Position numbers and translations under genes: made by a program. From NCBI GenBank assembly GCA_965140765.1, contig OZ223309.1, positions 1,240,001-1,304,000 of the forward strand: 64,000 nucleotides of DNA, read 5' to 3'. Origin of the DNA: Sunxiuqinia sp963678245. GTDB lineage: Bacteria > Bacteroidota > Bacteroidia > Bacteroidales > Prolixibacteraceae. Below are positions 16,848 to 25,449 of this stretch, piece after piece; the stretch's first letter is position 1; every line of letters starts with the position of its first letter. Below the pieces are notes generated by a model that was not told the origin of the DNA, made no database searches, and was given only the letters and a program-made list of their open reading frames with translations.

Positions 16848-17465
16848 ATGCAGATACAAAAAACAGATATACGGAAACAAATACTGAAGGCGGCGCGCAA
16901 GGAATTTCTTGAAAAAGGTTTCAAAGATGCCTCCATGCGCAGTATTGCAAAAAAATCGGGTGTTGGGCTCAGCAATATTTACAATTACTTTAGAAATAAA
17001 GATGAAATATTCCGTGAAATATTATCCGGGCTTTTAAGTAGAATGGATAAAATGATGGAAGAGCATAACAGCCCCAAATATATTAGCATCGATATTTTCA
17101 GTTCGGAGGAGTACATGCGGAGCCAGATTGATATGTTTGTTGAACTTATTGATAATTACAAAGAAGAATTCAGACTGTTGTTGTTTAAATCTTCCGGCTC
17201 CTCACTCGAGAATTACCGGGAAGAGTTTATCGAATCGCAAACCCGGGTTGGCAAAGAGTACATTGTCCTGATGAAAGAAAAATTTCCATCAATTAACGGA
17301 GGAGTATCTGATTTCTTTATTCACACCATGAGCTCGTGGTGGATGAGCATCATAAGTGAACTGGTTATGCACGAATTGTCGCACCAGGATTTGGAACGTT
17401 TTATCAGGGAATATCTGGAATTTGGCACTGCAGGCTGGAAAAAGATTATGCAGGTTAATACCTGA
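16848..17465 (+). CDS. TetR-family transcriptional regulator
   Basis: A 205-residue repressor from the ATG at 16848, where the conserved N-terminus begins (DIRKQILKAARKEFLEKGF). A longer in-frame start at 16728 would add 40 atypical residues and remove the intergenic region. HTH: MRSIAKKSGVGLSNIYNYFRNKDEIF, the canonical TetR motif (about residues 27-52). The C-terminal ligand domain is divergent and its ligand unknown. It precedes the ABC exporter pair on the same strand by 59 bases, and the same palindrome lies before both genes, so it probably represses itself, the exporter and the downstream CDF pump. Confidence 0.9.
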   Translation: MQIQKTDIRKQILKAARKEFLEKGFKDASMRSIAKKSGVGLSNIYNYFRNKDEIFREILSGLLSRMDKMMEEHNSPKYISIDIFSSEEYMRSQIDMFVELIDNYKEEFRLLLFKSSGSSLENYREEFIESQTRVGKEYIVLMKEKFPSINGGVSDFFIHTMSSWWMSIISELVMHELSHQDLERFIREYLEFGTAGWKKIMQVNT

Positions 17466-17484
17466 TTTTTTTTTGAACAAATAT

Positions 17485-17495
17485 GAACACTGTTC
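17485..17495. promoter_or_regulatory. Candidate TetR operator, copy 2 (ABC exporter promoter)
   Basis: GAACACTGTTC, a perfect 5-1-5 palindrome 29 bases before the first ABC gene. A further GAACA half-site lies at 17475-17479. Placement is right for repression of the exporter promoter by the adjacent TetR protein (inference). Confidence 0.5.
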
Positions 17496-17524
17496 TTTTT
17501 TGATGAAATTTAAATATAAAAACA

Positions 17525-19291
17525 ATGAATACATTATCTAAATTAAAGCAATACATGGCCGGGCGAAAAGCCCTTTTGCCCACATCGCTGCTTTTATCAG
17601 CGCTTAGTTCGCTGGCAGGAATGGTACCTTTTATTCTTATTTGGTTTATCATTCGAGAGTTTCTTTCCGGTAAAACCGTGGATTTTAACCGCATCGAGAT
17701 TTTGGCATGGTGGACTGCCGGGGCTGCTATCATGAGTATCCTTTTCTACTTTCTGGCTTTAACGTTCTCTCATCTTGCTGCATTCCGGGTGGAAGCCAAT
17801 ATGCGGCGCGAAGCCATGAAACGGATTGTCCGTATGCCACTCGGCTTTTTCGATAACAACACGAGTGGCCGCATCCGCAAAATAATCGACGAAAACGCCA
17901 GCATCACCCACTCTTTTCTGGCCCACCAGATGCCCGATCTGGCTGGAACAATTTTTACCCCGCTAACGGCCATTGTGCTGGTGTTTGTTTTCGACTGGCG
18001 CCTCGGGATTGCCTGCATAGTCCCCATCGTTTTATCGATAATAATAATGGGGTTTATGATGGGCAAGCGCGGAAAATATTTTATGAAACAATACATGGAT
18101 TCCCTGGAAGAAATGAATACTGAAGCCATTGAATATGTCCGTGGCATTCCGGTTGTTAAGGTATTTCAGCAAACAGTATTTTCATTTAAAAACTTCCATA
18201 AAAGTATTATCAAATACCGCGATATGGTATTCAGTTACACCAAAATGTGGCAAAATCCCATGTCGGCTTATACGGTAATTATCAATGGATTTACCTTTTT
18301 TCTTGTGCCGGTTGCTATTCTTTTAATGAGGGAAGGAAATACAGCTATGGTAATTGTGAACTTGTTTTTGTATGTTCTGGTTACGCCTGTTTTTTCGCAG
18401 AGTATTATGCGCAGTATGTTCCTGAACCAGGCCATAGGACAGGCCTCGGAGGCCATTAACAGAATGGAGGAATTAACCTCGTTTGAACAACTGCCCGTTA
18501 CTGCCAACCCGATGCCTGTAACCAACCATGAAATTCGTTTTCACAAGGTTTCTTTTTCATATCCCGGGGCCAATAAGAAAGCCATCGACACTATCAGTTT
18601 TTCTATCGCTGAAGGACAAACTGTGGCGCTTGTTGGTGCATCGGGCAGTGGAAAAACAACCATCGCCTGTATGGTTCCGCGTTTTTGGGATGCTGATGAG
18701 GGGGAAATTAGCATTGGTGGTACCAATGTGAAAGATATCTCTTCCGAAGAACTTATGAAGCATGTTTCTTTTGTATTTCAAAATACCCGGTTGTTTAAAA
18801 TTAGTTTACTCGAAAACATAAAATACGGAAACCCATCGGCCTCACTAGACGATATAAACAGGGCTGTTGATTTAGCACAATGCCGCGAAATAATTAATCG
18901 TTTACCTCACGGGCTGGATACCAAAATCGGCACCGAAGGCACATACTTGTCAGGCGGCGAGCAGCAACGCATTGCTTTGGCTAGGGCTATCTTAAAAGAT
19001 GCACCAATTGTTGTGCTTGATGAAGCCACTGCCTTTACCGACCCCGAAAATGAACACCTGATACAAAAAGCACTGGGAAAACTCACCCGCGGGAAAACAG
19101 TACTTATGATTGCGCACCGGCTTACCAGTGTTACTGATGCCAATAATATTCTGGTTATCAATAATGGACAGATCGCAGAACAAGGGGCGCATAATGAACT
19201 AATTCAAAAACAGGGAATCTATACAAATATGTGGAATGAATATCAACAATCGGTTAAATGGACTATTGGAAAGGAGACTCATTATGCTTAA
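17525..19291 (+). CDS. ABC exporter half-transporter, subunit 1 (IrtA/YbtP-like)
   Basis: A 588-residue fusion of a six-helix exporter membrane domain (residues about 15-310) and an ATPase domain (about 335-575). ATPase motifs: Walker A GASGSGKTT, signature LSGGEQQRIALARAI, Walker B IVVLDEATAF. The FVFQNTRLFKISLLENI stretch and overall layout resemble half-transporters linked to siderophore handling (IrtAB, YbtPQ). Its stop overlaps the start of a second half-transporter by 8 bases, so the two form a heterodimer. Direction and substrate are not visible in sequence; the metal context suggests a chelate, porphyrin or drug. Confidence 0.92.
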   Translation: MNTLSKLKQYMAGRKALLPTSLLLSALSSLAGMVPFILIWFIIREFLSGKTVDFNRIEILAWWTAGAAIMSILFYFLALTFSHLAAFRVEANMRREAMKRIVRMPLGFFDNNTSGRIRKIIDENASITHSFLAHQMPDLAGTIFTPLTAIVLVFVFDWRLGIACIVPIVLSIIIMGFMMGKRGKYFMKQYMDSLEEMNTEAIEYVRGIPVVKVFQQTVFSFKNFHKSIIKYRDMVFSYTKMWQNPMSAYTVIINGFTFFLVPVAILLMREGNTAMVIVNLFLYVLVTPVFSQSIMRSMFLNQAIGQASEAINRMEELTSFEQLPVTANPMPVTNHEIRFHKVSFSYPGANKKAIDTISFSIAEGQTVALVGASGSGKTTIACMVPRFWDADEGEISIGGTNVKDISSEELMKHVSFVFQNTRLFKISLLENIKYGNPSASLDDINRAVDLAQCREIINRLPHGLDTKIGTEGTYLSGGEQQRIALARAILKDAPIVVLDEATAFTDPENEHLIQKALGKLTRGKTVLMIAHRLTSVTDANNILVINNGQIAEQGAHNELIQKQGIYTNMWNEYQQSVKWTIGKETHYA

Positions 19292-21023
19292 AATATTACA
19301 ACGCAGGCTTGCCTTGTCGGAAAAAGGCGCGAAAGATTTTTTGAAAGGCGTTTTCTTTACCACGCTAATGGATATTGCCCTTATGTTACCCGCCGTGTAT
19401 ATCTTCTTTTTTCTTGAAGATTACCTGCGGTCGCTTCTTTCTTCTTCAGTTTTACCAGTCAGTGGAATTGGATATTATATTCTGCTGGGCATTGGTTTTA
19501 TGCTAATAATGTTTGTGGTGGCTCTTTATCAATATAAAAGTACTTTTACTACTGTTTACGACGAAAGCGCCAACCGGCGTATTTCCCTTGCCGAAAAACT
19601 CCGGAAATTGCCTTTAGCCTTTTTTGGCGAGAAAAACCTGTCGGACCTTACATCAACGATTATGGAAGACAGTACCGAACTCGAACATACTTTTTCCCAT
19701 GCAGTGCCACAATTGTTTGCTTCCATTCTTAGTATTGTGCTCATTGCTATCGGGATGTTTTTTTATAACTGGCAATTGTCGCTGGCTTTATTTTGGGTCG
19801 TTCCGGTTGCTGCGGGCATCATTTTTATTTCGAAAAAAAAGCAGCACCGAGAAAACCTCTTGCTTTATCAGAAAAAACGGAATGTAACCGAGCAAATTCA
19901 GGAAGGGCTGGACACTATTCAGGAAATAAAATCGTACAACCAGGAAGAGACATATATAAACGGGCTGAACCAGCACATTAACAGCTATGAAAAGCAACTG
20001 ATTAAAGGCGAATTACTAACCGGGGCACTGGTAAATGCGGCACAAAGTTTTCTGAAACTCGGATTAGCCAGTGTGGTGCTAGTAGGGGCAAACATGCTTG
20101 CTTCCGGGAGTATCGACCTATTTATGTACCTTATTTTTCTGATGATTGGTTCACGTATTTATCAACCGGTAAACGAGGTATTCAATAACCTTGCAGCCCT
20201 GTTTTACCTTGATGTTCGCATTAACCGGATGAACGAAATGGAAGCTTTGCCGGTGCAGAAAGGGGAAACCGGTTTTTCTCCGGCACATTACAACATCACT
20301 TTTGAGAATGTTGACTTTTCTTATGAAGAAGGGAAAAAGGTTCTGCAGAATGTTTCGTTCACTGCACAACAAGGCGAAGTTACTGCATTGGTTGGCCCTT
20401 CGGGCGGGGGTAAAAGTACTTCGGCAAAACTAGCAGCCCGGTTTTGGGATATCGACAAAGGAAAAATACTGTTGGGAAACCAAGATATTAGCAAAATAGA
20501 CCCCGAAGCGCTGTTGGAAAATTATTCCATGGTTTTTCAGGATGTGGTTTTGTTCAACGCTTCAGTTATGGATAATATTCGTATTGGTAAGCGCAATGCT
20601 ACCGACGAGGAAGTGTTGCGTGTGGCCAAATTGGCACAATGCGACGAGTTTGTACGCCAAATGCCTCAAGGCTATGAAACAATTATCGGAGAAAACGGTG
20701 AAACACTTTCAGGAGGCGAACGGCAGCGGATTTCCATTGCCCGCGCCCTGCTGAAAGATGCGCCGATTGTTTTACTTGACGAAGCCACCGCATCGCTGGA
20801 TGTGGAAAACGAAACCAAAATTCAGGCGGGAATTTCAGCGCTGATACGTAACAAAACCGTGCTGATTATTGCCCACCGGATGCGAACCGTGGCCAATGCC
20901 GACAAAATTGTGGTACTTGCCAATGGCAGAGTTGCAGAAACTGGTTCCCCGTCAGAATTGAAAATTCAAAAAGGGATTTTTTCTAAAATGATGGAACGAC
21001 AGATGGAAGTGATTACTAGTTAG
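19284..21023 (+). CDS. ABC exporter half-transporter, subunit 2 (IrtB/YbtQ-like)
   Basis: From the ATG at 19284, 579 residues; the start 48 bases upstream lies inside the preceding gene and is less likely because ATGCTTAA overlap is typical coupling. Membrane domain about residues 20-315, ATPase about 335-570. Walker A GPSGGGKST, signature LSGGERQRISIARALL, Walker B IVLLDEATASLD. All catalytic motifs look intact in both subunits. Partner of the gene ending at 19291. Confidence 0.92.
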   Translation: MLKILQRRLALSEKGAKDFLKGVFFTTLMDIALMLPAVYIFFFLEDYLRSLLSSSVLPVSGIGYYILLGIGFMLIMFVVALYQYKSTFTTVYDESANRRISLAEKLRKLPLAFFGEKNLSDLTSTIMEDSTELEHTFSHAVPQLFASILSIVLIAIGMFFYNWQLSLALFWVVPVAAGIIFISKKKQHRENLLLYQKKRNVTEQIQEGLDTIQEIKSYNQEETYINGLNQHINSYEKQLIKGELLTGALVNAAQSFLKLGLASVVLVGANMLASGSIDLFMYLIFLMIGSRIYQPVNEVFNNLAALFYLDVRINRMNEMEALPVQKGETGFSPAHYNITFENVDFSYEEGKKVLQNVSFTAQQGEVTALVGPSGGGKSTSAKLAARFWDIDKGKILLGNQDISKIDPEALLENYSMVFQDVVLFNASVMDNIRIGKRNATDEEVLRVAKLAQCDEFVRQMPQGYETIIGENGETLSGGERQRISIARALLKDAPIVLLDEATASLDVENETKIQAGISALIRNKTVLIIAHRMRTVANADKIVVLANGRVAETGSPSELKIQKGIFSKMMERQMEVITS

Positions 21024-21071
21024 TAGTATCTGTAACAATGAAAACTGAATAGCAAACAGAAAGATAAAAAA

Positions 21072-21272
21072 GTGGAACAGAAAGAAACATACTGGTCGCG
21101 ATTTGCTGCTGATTTTGAAGAACGAAATTACTATGTAGTGGGTAAAGCTGATGTTGAGCTGATTTTGAACAAGGTGGCTTCGCTAAAGAATCTGAAAAAT
21201 GTCCTTGAACTTGGATGTGGCAATGGTACTTATTCAAAAGTACTGGCAAAAAATCAAAAACACTGTTCGTAG
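21072..21272 (+). pseudogene. Truncated SAM-dependent methyltransferase
   Basis: A 66-codon frame with a GTG start that contains only the N-terminal part of a class I methyltransferase: TYWSRFAADFEERNYYV and the SAM-binding motif I VLELGCGNGTYSKVLA, then stop. Normal relatives exceed 180 residues, so motifs II-IV are missing. Its 3' end overlaps the third TetR-type palindrome in front of the CDF gene, suggesting that a deletion joined a methyltransferase start to the CDF promoter. It could be expressed with the ABC genes but is unlikely to be functional. Confidence 0.65.
21258..21268. promoter_or_regulatory. Candidate TetR operator, copy 3 (CDF promoter)
   Basis: AAACACTGTTC differs from the perfect copy at 17485 by one base and lies 31 bases before the CDF start codon, almost the same distance as copy 2 has to the ABC gene (29 bases). 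This conserved placement is the main reason to believe it. Confidence 0.4.
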
Positions 21273-21299
21273 AAAGTCAAAAAAAGTAAAATAAAAAAT

Positions 21300-22211
21300 A
21301 TGTCTCATCACCATGAACATCATCATCACAACGGGAATCTGCAAGGGAAAAAGCTCTTGTGGGTTACCCTGCTGAACCTTTCAATTACGGTGGTGCAAAT
21401 AATCGGGGGATTAATAGCCAACAGCTTATCCCTGTTGTCCGATGCCCTGCACAACCTGGGTGATTCTTCGGCAATATTTATTGCCTTCGTAGCCGGAAAA
21501 GTCAGTAAAAGAAAACCCGATACCAAAAACACTTTCGGTTACAAACGAGTAGAAATACTGGCTGCACTTTTTAATGCTATTGTGCTCATTGCAATCTGTA
21601 TTTTCTTGTTCTACGAAGCGTACGAACGATTTATGCATCCCGAATCAATAAAAGGTAGATTGATGTTGGTGGTAGCTACATTCGGGTTATTAGCCAACCT
21701 TATTTCTGTATTGATTTTACAGAAGGAAAAATCGCACAACCTGAATGTGAAAGCGGCCTATCTGCATTTACTGGGCGATACGCTTTCGTCGGTGGCTGTT
21801 ATTGCAGGCGGATTAGCAATATGGATTTGGAAAATTTACTGGATAGACCCGCTCATCACGGTTTTGGTGGGAGTTTATATCATCTGGCACACCTGGGGAA
21901 TTGTAAAAGAAACCATTGATATCCTGATGCAGTCTGCTCCTCATGAAATTAACCTTGATGAATTAAAGAATGAGGTTGAACAACTGGACCAAGTTGACAA
22001 TATTCACCATGTGCACGTGTGGAAACTCGACGATTCCCAAACACATCTTGAAGCCCATATGAACCTGAAAAGTAATATTGATATGATGGAAATGATGAAG
22101 GTGAGGAGACAAACAGAAAAGCTGTTAAACGAAAAATTCGGAATCCGGCACGTTACACTGCAAATGGGATATAACTGTTGTAAAGGAAATAAAAAGTTAA
22201 TCAATTATTAA
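21300..22211 (+). CDS. Cation diffusion facilitator (Zn/Co/Cd/Mn efflux)
   Basis: A 303-residue CzcD-type CDF exporter. It starts with a His-rich leader (MSHHHEHHHHNG), then six transmembrane helices (about residues 18-200) and a cytosolic ferredoxin-like C-terminal domain (about 210-290). The two transport-site motifs are SDALHNLGDS in TM2 and HLLGDTLSS in TM5 (both HxxxD), the HD-HD set typical of zinc pumps. HVHVWKLDDSQTHLEAH lies in the C-terminal metal-binding region. Separated from the ABC exporter by a broken methyltransferase; probably in the same TetR regulon. Confidence 0.93.
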   Translation: MSHHHEHHHHNGNLQGKKLLWVTLLNLSITVVQIIGGLIANSLSLLSDALHNLGDSSAIFIAFVAGKVSKRKPDTKNTFGYKRVEILAALFNAIVLIAICIFLFYEAYERFMHPESIKGRLMLVVATFGLLANLISVLILQKEKSHNLNVKAAYLHLLGDTLSSVAVIAGGLAIWIWKIYWIDPLITVLVGVYIIWHTWGIVKETIDILMQSAPHEINLDELKNEVEQLDQVDNIHHVHVWKLDDSQTHLEAHMNLKSNIDMMEMMKVRRQTEKLLNEKFGIRHVTLQMGYNCCKGNKKLINY

Positions 22212-22222
22212 AATAGAAAACA

Positions 22223-22591
22223 ATGTTACAAACAAAACAAATTTAAAAATTATTGGGAACTGATGAGTCACTGCTTGATTTTTCATCTCCAAAAATAAAA
22301 AAAGAAGCAATCATAGTCCCTGGCAGGGAAATGGTTGAGAACGTTTGTATGCCATCTGACCGTAGTAACCGGGTATTAGGAAATTTAAATCGATTGTTCC
22401 ATTCAGGACATCTTTCCGGCACCGGCTACCTCTCAATTCTGCCGGTTGACCAGGGGATTGAACATTCTGCGGGGGCTTCGTTTGCAAAGAACCCCATCTA
22501 TTTTGATGCTGAAAATATTGTAAAACTAGCTATTGCCGCAGCTGCAACACAGCATTTCAACAGGGGAAGCCGAAAACCTGGACCAGAGTAG
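22223..22591 (+). pseudogene. Fragment of class I fructose-bisphosphate aldolase (DhnA type)
   Basis: Frame from the ATG at 22223 reads MLQTKQI, then an in-frame TAA at 22244, then KLLGTDESLLDFSSP and a segment (GTGYLSILPVDQGIEHSAG, FAKNPIYFDAENIVKLAI) that is nearly identical to the family's N-terminal core. After KLAIAAAA the similarity stops, so about two thirds of the normal ~350-residue enzyme, including the catalytic Lys, is missing. It is clearly a relic; the premature stop and truncation are directly visible. Likely created by the rearrangements that fill the following 2.5 kb. Confidence 0.8.
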
Positions 22592-22614
22592 GTATTCATT
22601 TTAATTTTATTATT

Positions 22615-22785
22615 ATGAAAAAGTTTAAGCAAGCTTTATTACCCGCTGTAATTGTGCTAATGGGGATTGGTGAAGCTTTTGCATCCAATGCTGCAAAAAC
22701 TCGGATTCGTCTGATCCCGGCTATCTATTTTGACAGCTCTCAAAGCCGGTGTATATCACTGAACGTTCCTCCGTCGATGATGTAG
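22615..22785 (+). pseudogene. Broken DUF6520-like small exported protein
   Basis: A 56-residue frame starts MKKFKQALLPAVIVLMGIGE, with a typical signal peptide ending AFASN, and continues PAIYFDSSQSRCIS, as in small Bacteroidota exported proteins recalled as DUF6520. Those usually end with a Cys-rich CST..CT tail; here the last residues (LNVPPSMM) come from antisense SusC sequence that begins near 22751. The gene is therefore a chimera cut by a rearrangement. Confidence 0.6.
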
Positions 22786-23254
22786 GAGGTAGTTGCCTTT
22801 CCGGCGCAGGCTGTTGGTTCCCCTGATCTGAATGTTGTAGCCACCGCCGGGCACTCCGCTGCTCTGGGTAATGTTGACTCAGCGCATACGGCGCTGCACC
22901 GATGACAAGGCATTGCTCACCGGCTGGTCTTCCAGCTGGCTGGCGGTTACCCGGGTAATACTTCCGGTACGCTCCCGGTCTTTCACGGTGTAGTAACCCC
23001 CATTGACCGTTACTTCCGAAAGGGTGGTGACATCCTCTTCCAACTCGATGTTTAGTTGTGTCTGCCCATGAAAGGGGATTTCACGGGGCTTAAAGCCGAT
23101 AAACGAAAAGGTAAGCACCGCATCTGTCGGAATTCCGTTTAGTAAGTAGTGGCCGTCAGCATCTGTGCTGGTGGCGATGGAAGTTCCTTTAATGATAACG
23201 GTTACGCCTGGCAAAGGCTGACCTTGCGTATCAGTTACTCGGCCACTGACGGGA
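22752..23254 (-). pseudogene. SusC-type receptor N-terminal fragment
   Basis: The minus strand from 23254 reads VSGRVTDTQGQPLPGVTVII, the start of the SusC carboxypeptidase-like domain, then STDADGHYLLNGIP, SEVTVNGGYYTVKDRERTG (TonB-box region) and the plug start. A stop (TGA, 22879-22881) interrupts the expected plug segment, which then resumes in frame as VNITQSSGVPGGGYNIQIRG and later shifts frame before YIIDGG. Both ends are abrupt: an IS3-type end begins at 23255 and a DUF6520 remnant abuts near 22751. Only about 165 of some 1000 codons remain. Confidence 0.82.
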
Positions 23255-23682
23255 TGGAGTTGCTACTTTTACTTGGACACAAATTTTAATACTATTTGCT
23301 GGTAACCAAATATCTTAGAGAAATGAAAAAACGTGTTTACAGTAAAGAATTTAAAGAACAAGCGGTACATTTAAGTCATCAGCGAGAAAATATAAAAGAG
23401 CTGGCAGAAGAACTAGGGATTAAAGTTGAGTGGCTGTATAAGTGGTGTAAATGGGCAAAACTCCAATCCATCGACAGCCGTAAAAGCAAGCTTGCCGGAA
23501 GAATCAATTGAGGTAAAAAAATGCGTAAGGCTCTTAGGAAGAAAGAATTGGAACTTGAAGTCTTAAAAAGGCCGTTCACATCTTTTCCAGGAGCGATGGG
23601 AGGTGTCTACCAATTTATAGCGGGGTATTGACATTTATATTCCATCGAAAGGATGTGTAGGGCTTTAAAAGTAACGTGAGTT
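23255..23682 (+). mobile_element. IS3-family insertion sequence remnant
   Basis: The left end (23255 onward, TGGAGTTGC... with CTTGGACAC) resembles IS3 termini. OrfA begins at the ATG at 23323 (MKKRVYSKEFKEQAVHLSHQ) and has the HTH segment IKELAEELGIKVEWLYKW. It breaks at a frameshift near 23500; KALRKKELELEVLK continues in another frame. Only the first residues of OrfB (MCRALKV, 23656 onward) are present before a stop. No complete transposase and no right end, so the element is dead. Confidence 0.8.
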
Positions 23683-23905
23683 CGACCTAAGCGAAGTTGC
23701 AAAGATTCTTTTCATCGATAATTTCCTTCAGATTTAGTTTTGGCTTCTTATCCAAAAAAGAATAGGCGATCAATCCTGAAAGCAAGTTTGTAAGGAAGTT
23801 TTCAAAACTACGATGCCTGGTATGTTCAATTTGACAGATGTTTTTTCAACTCATTGTTTACCGTTTCAATTAATGCTCTTTTGCGAATCAGGACTTTCAT
23901 CAGGA
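23683..23905 (-). mobile_element. IS982-family transposase C-terminal remnant
   Basis: The minus strand reads KVLIRKRALIETVNNELK, then after a one-base frameshift in an A run, NICQIEHTRHRSFENFL, TNLLSGLIAYSFLDKKP and LNLKEIID. This is the characteristic C-terminal end of IS982-family transposases. The N-terminal two thirds and the upstream end are gone; the other side abuts an Nramp fragment. The automatic plus-strand frame starting at 23813 runs antisense through this remnant. Confidence 0.8.
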
Positions 23906-23907
23906 AT

Positions 23908-24425
23908 CCTAATTTTTATTATTAGTACATCTGTAATGATATGTGCTGCAGGAGCGATTTTTGGAACAGAAAAAACCACAATAAAGGTATTGGATATGGT
24001 AACTACTCTTGAGCCACTTGCAGGAAAATTCGCGGTTGCCTTATTTATGACAGGTGCACTGAGTGCAGGTCTTTCTTCCATCTTTCCGATACTGATGGTT
24101 GCTCCCATTATGTACAGCGATTACAAGGGAAATAAACTTGATCTGAAATCGAACATATTGAAATTTTTACCGCGGTTGCCTGTGTTCTGGGATTGATGGT
24201 CCCAGTATTAGAAGCAAACCTGATTCTTGCACAAGTAGCCACTCAGGTGGTCAATGTATATATCCTTCCACTAGTCGTAGGAAGCATTATCGTTCTTATT
24301 AACCGGGAGAGCCTTATGGCAAATCATAAAGCTGGATTATTTATGAATATCTCTTAAGGAATGGCTTTTATATTTTCATGCCTTGTTTCATACACTGGTG
24401 TAATTTCTTTGATTCGTATTTCCTG
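23908..24425 (+). pseudogene. Nramp-type divalent metal transporter remnant
   Basis: The plus strand encodes the C-terminal half of an Nramp-like Mn/Fe transporter: ISTSVMICAAGAIFG, LDMVTTLEPLAGKFAVALF, GALSAGLSSIFPILMVAP. Similarity continues in another frame after about 24170 (TAVACVLGLMVPVLEAN, QVVNVYILPLVVGSIIVLIN) and an in-frame TAA follows at MNIS before GMAFIFSCLVSY. The N-terminal half is missing, replaced by IS982 sequence. Disruption by one frameshift and at least one stop is direct; the family call rests on motif recognition. Confidence 0.75.
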
Positions 24426-24630
24426 ATGAAGTATAAATACATCAATTTAAAACTTTATGTAATCCAATTGAATTCAAACGAAATTCTGAACCAACCGGAA
24501 CGGTTTGCCTTGGTTGCATTTTCGACCGAATTCCCGGAGATCTGGCGAGCAGCGAAAATATTTTATATGTCTTAATGGACAGGGGAGTGTGAATTAACAC
24601 CAATTATTAATGAACAATCTAATTAGCCTT

Positions 24631-24861
24631 ATGAAAATAAATAGAACTTTTTTTAGGATTATTTTTTCTCTTAGTATGTTTGCATGCAGTATTTTTTGCC
24701 TTAGTGCTCAAACTCTGCTACTAAATGGTGAGTGGGAATTTGGACTAAACCGAGAGTATGTTTCTCAAGTAAATGTATCTGGAGTTACTGGAGATCCTTC
24801 AAAAATGGCAGAAAGAGAAAGTTGGTTCAAAAGAGAAATTAAACTTCCTGATGGTAATTGA
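24631..24861 (+). pseudogene. N-terminal stub of a GH2-like secreted glycosidase
   Basis: A 76-residue frame from the ATG at 24631 (an upstream ATG at 24610 is also possible): signal peptide FFRIIFSLSMFACSIFCLSA, then LLLNGEWEFGLNRE, SGVTGDPSKM and ESWFKREIKLPDGN, followed by TGA. The post-signal sequence matches the start of beta-galactosidase-like GH2 sugar-binding domains (LNGxWxF...WYxRxxxLP). Real enzymes run past 600 residues, and nothing recognisable follows. The stop stands where a Trp codon (TGG) would be expected in relatives. Confidence 0.55.
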
Positions 24862-25449
24862 GATCTTTTAGATTAAATTGGTTTAACGCGACAGAACAGT
24901 TATCTTTCCACATAAGGGCAACCCTTTTATTTGTTTGTTGTTGCTGGTCTCCTTTAACGTGATTTCTTGATTGTAGTTTTAATCCATTTCTCGTTTAACG
25001 ATCATGTATATACAAATGATTAGTAGTAGAATAACTACATATTCGGTTCAACATCTAAAATTCGATGGAATAAAAAGATAAAAGTATTGGGTGTATTTTC
25101 TTTTAATAGGCATGATAGGCTATTAGCATATTTATCTAACCTTGCTTCGTTATTTTTAATATTTCACTTCATGAAGTGTAAGTGATTGAAGGGTTAAAGG
25201 AGGAAGTGAATTAGTCTGAATTATGAGTTATTATCAATAGTTCGTTTATAGTGGCATGTCAAATTCTAGTTTTATTTTTGATAGTTCACTTGTTCGTTAA
25301 ACTTCTGAGGAAGGTGATGAAGAAAAATACAATCTTTTTATAAAAAAGTTGATCGTATCTTGCTGTTTTTTAATATACAATACCTCTTTATTTAGAGTGA
25401 GTTTTTTGTTTAATAGAAATCTGTACTGAGAATTAAAGAATTTAAGCAA
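24862..25449. other. AT-rich gene-free stretch
   Basis: About 590 bases with stops in all frames between the glycosidase stub and the sensor kinase. No RNA gene or terminator was recognised. A 14-base perfect palindrome CACTTCATGAAGTG lies at 25165-25178 and could be a regulator site for the kinase gene, but nothing else supports that. Confidence 0.5.

Noticed and set aside
24378..24575. 65-codon plus-strand frame after the Nramp relic
   Set aside because: Starts inside the decayed transporter, no recognised domain, no promoter; probably chance.
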